Assembly (NCBI GenBank): GCA_047921175.1
Contig: JBLRWQ010000062.1
Span: 1 to 16,389 of the forward strand
Length of the DNA stretch: 16,389 nt
Source: T1Sed10-7 sp047921175
GTDB taxonomy: Bacteria > Actinomycetota > Nitriliruptoria > Nitriliruptorales > Nitriliruptoraceae
Direction: 5' to 3'
A program made the position numbers and the translations under genes. Each line of letters begins with the position of its first letter. Positions within the stretch are counted from its first letter, which is position 1. This document shows positions 13,890-16,389 of this stretch, one piece after another. The notes under the pieces are model-generated. The model made no database searches, was not told where the DNA came from, and saw only the letters and a list, made by a program, of their open reading frames with translations.

Positions 13890-15863
13890 TCAGCCGCGTG
13901 CCGGAGCCGGCGCCCAGCCCGAGGGCGGCAGCCGCCAGGCCCGGCCACTCGGCCCGTCGGCCGCCGGCAGCCGCAGGCCGCCGCCCACCACCTCGACGCG
14001 TGTGTGCTCGAGCAGGGGCTCGACACCCGCACCGGAGGCGAGCCCCAGTGGGCCCGTCGGCAGCACCACCGCATCGGCCGCGTCGCGGGTCAGGGCGACC
14101 AGCACCCGCTCCTCGGGGTGGTCCCGCAGGTAGACCAGCACGTCGTCGTCGACGTGGAGCCAGCGCAGCCCACCGCGGCGCAGCGCGACGTGGTCGCGGC
14201 GCAGCGCGAGCAGCCGACGGGTCAGGGCCAAGGTGGCCTGGTCCCAGCGCTCGGGCCGGTGCCAGGGCATCGGCGCGCGGGTGACGACATCCGGGGCGCC
14301 GTCGCCGCCGGCCGCCACCGTGGTCCCCTCGGCCCCGAGCCCGAGCTCGTCGCCGTAGAACAGCGACGGCACCCCGGCGAAGGTCAGCAGCCACACGAGC
14401 CCGACGTGGCGGCGCGCCCGGTCGCCGGCGACGTGCGCCCACCTGGCGGTGTCGTGGGAGCCCAGCATCGTGAGCGAGTGCACGACGCTGCGCCAGGGCA
14501 GCTGGGCGCGCACCAGGTCCATCACCTGCGCCACCACCCGCCCCGAGGTGGGTCGGACCGGTGCCGGCGGGCCGAGCAGGCGGACGTCTCGTCCCGGGTC
14601 GACCAGCCAGGACCACACGGGCCGCGTGAAGCCGGTGTAGTCCATCGTGCCGTGCCAGCCGTCGGCACCGAGGTCGCTGGTCGCGTCGTGGCAGTGCTCG
14701 GCCAGCAGGTAGGCCTCGCCGGCCACCTCGCGCGCGGTCGCGGCGAGGGTGGTGCGCACCTGGGCAGCCAGGTCGTCGGCCCCCTGGCGACCCGCCATGT
14801 TGGCCGCGTCGATCCGCCAGCCGTCGAGGTGGAAGGGTGCCGCGAGGTAGCGGGCCGCGACCGAGCCCGGCCCCTCGTACAGACGCCGGCGCAGCTCGAC
14901 GTTGCGGTGATCGAACTTCGGCAGGGTCGGGACCCCCTGCCACGCCCGGTAGTGGTCCGGGTGGTCGTCGAACAGGTAGAAACCCGCCTCCAGCGAGGTC
15001 GCGTCCGCCTGGGCCGCCAGGAACCAGTCGTGGGTCGAGCCGGAGTGGTGCAGGGTCAGGTCGCCCAGCAGGCGCATCCCGCGGGCATGCAGCGTTGCGG
15101 CGAGCGACGCCAACCCCTCGTCCCCGCCCAGGAAGGGATCCACCTCGGCGAAGGAGGAGGCGGCGTAGCGGTGGTTCTGGATCGACGGGAAGACCGGCGT
15201 GAGGTAGACGCCGTCGACCCCGAGCATCTCGAGGTGGTCGAGATGGGCGACGATGCCGGGCAGGTCCCCGCCGTACAGCTGGTGCATCGAGGACGGTGCG
15301 GTGGTGGCGACGGGGTCGTCCCAGGCGGCGGGTTCCGCCCAGTCGGGCCAGTCGTCACTCGCACCGGCCCGGGCGAAGCGGTCGGGGAAGATCTGGTAGA
15401 GCGCCGCGTCCGCGACCCAGGACGGCGGGGCCGGGGAGGCCAGCAGCTGGAAGTCCCAGGTGTCGGGGACGTCGTGGGCCAGCACCCCGCGGGCGGTCAG
15501 CCAGCCCGCACCCTGCGGCCCGTCGAGCTGGAAGCGGTAGCGCTGGGTCGGGTTGACCTGGGGCAGGTCCACCGCGTACACGTCGACGGCGGCGGTCCGG
15601 TGCACCCGCTCGGCGCGACGGTAGATCGGCTCGCCGTCGGCGACGAGCCGGAGGTCGACGGACCGGTAGCCGCTGTCGTGCGGCACCTCGACGTGCAGGC
15701 GCGTCGTGGCGCCCAACGGCGGGGAAGCGACCGCCGCGCCGGACGGGGTCGCGACGTGCGCCGGCGAGCCGCTGTGGAAGGGTGCCACCGGCCCGGTGCC
15801 CGGCGCGTGGGCCCCACCGTCCGAGGCTGACCCCCGACGATCGCGGCCCGTGCCCTGCGGCAC
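13890..15863 (-). CDS. GH13 alpha-glucan hydrolase (neopullulanase/cyclomaltodextrinase-like)
   Basis: A 657-aa glycoside hydrolase family 13 enzyme acting on alpha-1,4 (perhaps also alpha-1,6) glucans. Residues 1-50 are low complexity. About 54-140 is a beta-rich N-terminal domain like CBM34. The barrel begins at LYQIFPDRFARAG (155-167), with YGGDLPGIVAHLDHLEMLGV (197-216) and QNHRYAASSFAEVDPFLG (229-246). The catalytic set is nucleophile D352 (GWRIDAAN), acid/base E389 (LAEHCHDA) and D471 (GSHDTARW). Region I reads DLTLHH, with His in the usual Asn position. No signal peptide, so it probably works on imported oligosaccharides. The GTG at 15863 lies four nt past the MalG stop, with AAGGG upstream; a GTG at 15788 is an alternative start. 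Confidence 0.9.
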   Translation of the reverse strand: MPQGTGRDRRGSASDGGAHAPGTGPVAPFHSGSPAHVATPSGAAVASPPLGATTRLHVEVPHDSGYRSVDLRLVADGEPIYRRAERVHRTAAVDVYAVDLPQVNPTQRYRFQLDGPQGAGWLTARGVLAHDVPDTWDFQLLASPAPPSWVADAALYQIFPDRFARAGASDDWPDWAEPAAWDDPVATTAPSSMHQLYGGDLPGIVAHLDHLEMLGVDGVYLTPVFPSIQNHRYAASSFAEVDPFLGGDEGLASLAATLHARGMRLLGDLTLHHSGSTHDWFLAAQADATSLEAGFYLFDDHPDHYRAWQGVPTLPKFDHRNVELRRRLYEGPGSVAARYLAAPFHLDGWRIDAANMAGRQGADDLAAQVRTTLAATAREVAGEAYLLAEHCHDATSDLGADGWHGTMDYTGFTRPVWSWLVDPGRDVRLLGPPAPVRPTSGRVVAQVMDLVRAQLPWRSVVHSLTMLGSHDTARWAHVAGDRARRHVGLVWLLTFAGVPSLFYGDELGLGAEGTTVAAGGDGAPDVVTRAPMPWHRPERWDQATLALTRRLLALRRDHVALRRGGLRWLHVDDDVLVYLRDHPEERVLVALTRDAADAVVLPTGPLGLASGAGVEPLLEHTRVEVVGGGLRLPAADGPSGRAWRLPPSGWAPAPARG

Positions 15864-15867
15864 CGCC

Positions 15868-16389
15868 TCAGCCCTTGACGCCGCCGGCGGTCAGGCCGGA
15901 GACGATGTAGCGCTGCAGGAACAGGAACAGCGCCAGCGTCGGGATGGACCCGATCAGGGCGCCGCCCGCGAAGGGGCCCCACTGCTGGCCGTAGTTCTGG
16001 TCGATGAACCGGTACAGCCCCGTCGCCAGGGTCTGGTTCGCGTCCGCCTGACCGAGCAGGATGCTGGCGAGGATGAACTCGTTGAACAGGAAGATGAAGG
16101 AGAGCAACCCGGCGACCACCAGGATCGGCAGCGAGAGCGGCAGGATGATGCGTACGAAGATCTGCCCGTGGGTGGCCCCGTCGACCCGGGCCGATTCGTC
16201 GAGTTCCTTCGGCACGGTGTCGAAGAAGCCCTTCATCAGCCAGGTGTTCGCCCCCAGCGCGCCACCGAGGTAGACGAGGAACAGCCCCAACTGCGTGCCG
16301 AACCCCATGAAGGGGAAGTAGTTCGCGACGTTGACCAGGAACAGGAAGATGGCCACGTTGGCGAGCAGCTGCGGGAACATCTGCACGAG
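15868..16389 (-). CDS. malG: MalG-type sugar ABC transporter permease (5' end cut)
   Basis: The C-terminal 173 codons of an inner-membrane permease of the CUT1 (maltose/oligosaccharide) importer family; the frame is open through the right edge, so the N-terminus lies outside. Several hydrophobic segments are visible (VAIFLFLVNV, QLGLFLVYLGGAL, ILVVAGLLSFIFLF, IPTLALFLFL). The cytoplasmic EAA loop, which docks on the ATPase, is ELDESARVDGATHGQIFVRI followed by ILP. The C-terminus GLTAGGVKG is the hallmark end of MalG. A MalF permease and a solute-binding protein are expected just beyond the edge. The GH13 gene follows after four nt, so uptake and cleavage of the sugar are co-expressed. Confidence 0.93.
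   Translation of the reverse strand, partial: LVQMFPQLLANVAIFLFLVNVANYFPFMGFGTQLGLFLVYLGGALGANTWLMKGFFDTVPKELDESARVDGATHGQIFVRIILPLSLPILVVAGLLSFIFLFNEFILASILLGQADANQTLATGLYRFIDQNYGQQWGPFAGGALIGSIPTLALFLFLQRYIVSGLTAGGVKG

Noticed and set aside
12267..15830. A continuous open frame of about 1187 codons on the + strand, antisense to ggt and the GH13 gene
   Set aside because: Its translation is Arg/Gly/Val/His/Gln-rich low complexity with no domain. It runs through the stops, starts and promoter of two well-supported genes on the other strand. In DNA with G/C third positions, antisense frames stay open by composition alone.

Overview
The window is very GC-rich DNA (well over 70% by eye). GTG starts are common, spacers are short, and G/C dominates third codon positions. 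With a RipA-like cell-wall peptidase, a purN-purH-folD block and TANNNT-type -10 boxes, this fits a high-GC Actinomycetota, possibly a deep-branching lineage. The genus cannot be named from sequence alone. No tRNA, rRNA, CRISPR array, insertion sequence, phage gene or broken gene was seen, so this reads as ordinary chromosome with compact operons.

Layout, left to right. 1-331 has no credible gene but holds a G-rich 17-bp direct repeat and a perfect 12-bp inverted repeat. Malate dehydrogenase (mdh, -) diverges from a small SAM methyltransferase (+). Next is a minus-strand purine/one-carbon operon, transcribed purN-purH-folD. A divergent control region (5257-5467) separates it from a plus-strand run of five tightly packed genes: a secreted coiled-coil NlpC/P60 peptidase, hyuA, hyuB (hydantoinase/5-oxoprolinase family), a HAD-IB phosphatase, and an iron-containing dehydrogenase of the glycerol-1-phosphate dehydrogenase type. 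Facing it, with an 8-bp gap, is a minus-strand pair: a gamma-glutamyltransferase family gene and a 72-codon DUF2007-like gene. The right end is a minus-strand sugar-uptake operon: a MalG-type permease, cut by the window edge, then a cytoplasmic GH13 alpha-glucan hydrolase.

How the genes work together. FolD makes 10-formyl-THF, the cofactor used by PurN and PurH, so that operon is a closed metabolic unit. MalG plus the GH13 enzyme imports and cuts malto-oligosaccharides. The central plus-strand run is the least explained part. The peptidase cleaves gamma-D-glutamyl bonds, HyuAB belongs to the family that opens 5-oxoproline or hydantoin rings with ATP, and the facing gene is a gamma-glutamyltransferase. 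A gamma-glutamyl/5-oxoproline salvage theme is therefore possible but unproven. The phosphatase and G1P-dehydrogenase-like pair at the end of the run fits no standard pathway I can name and is the best candidate for a new small system. Five gene junctions in the window use the same 4-nt GTGA stop/start overlap.
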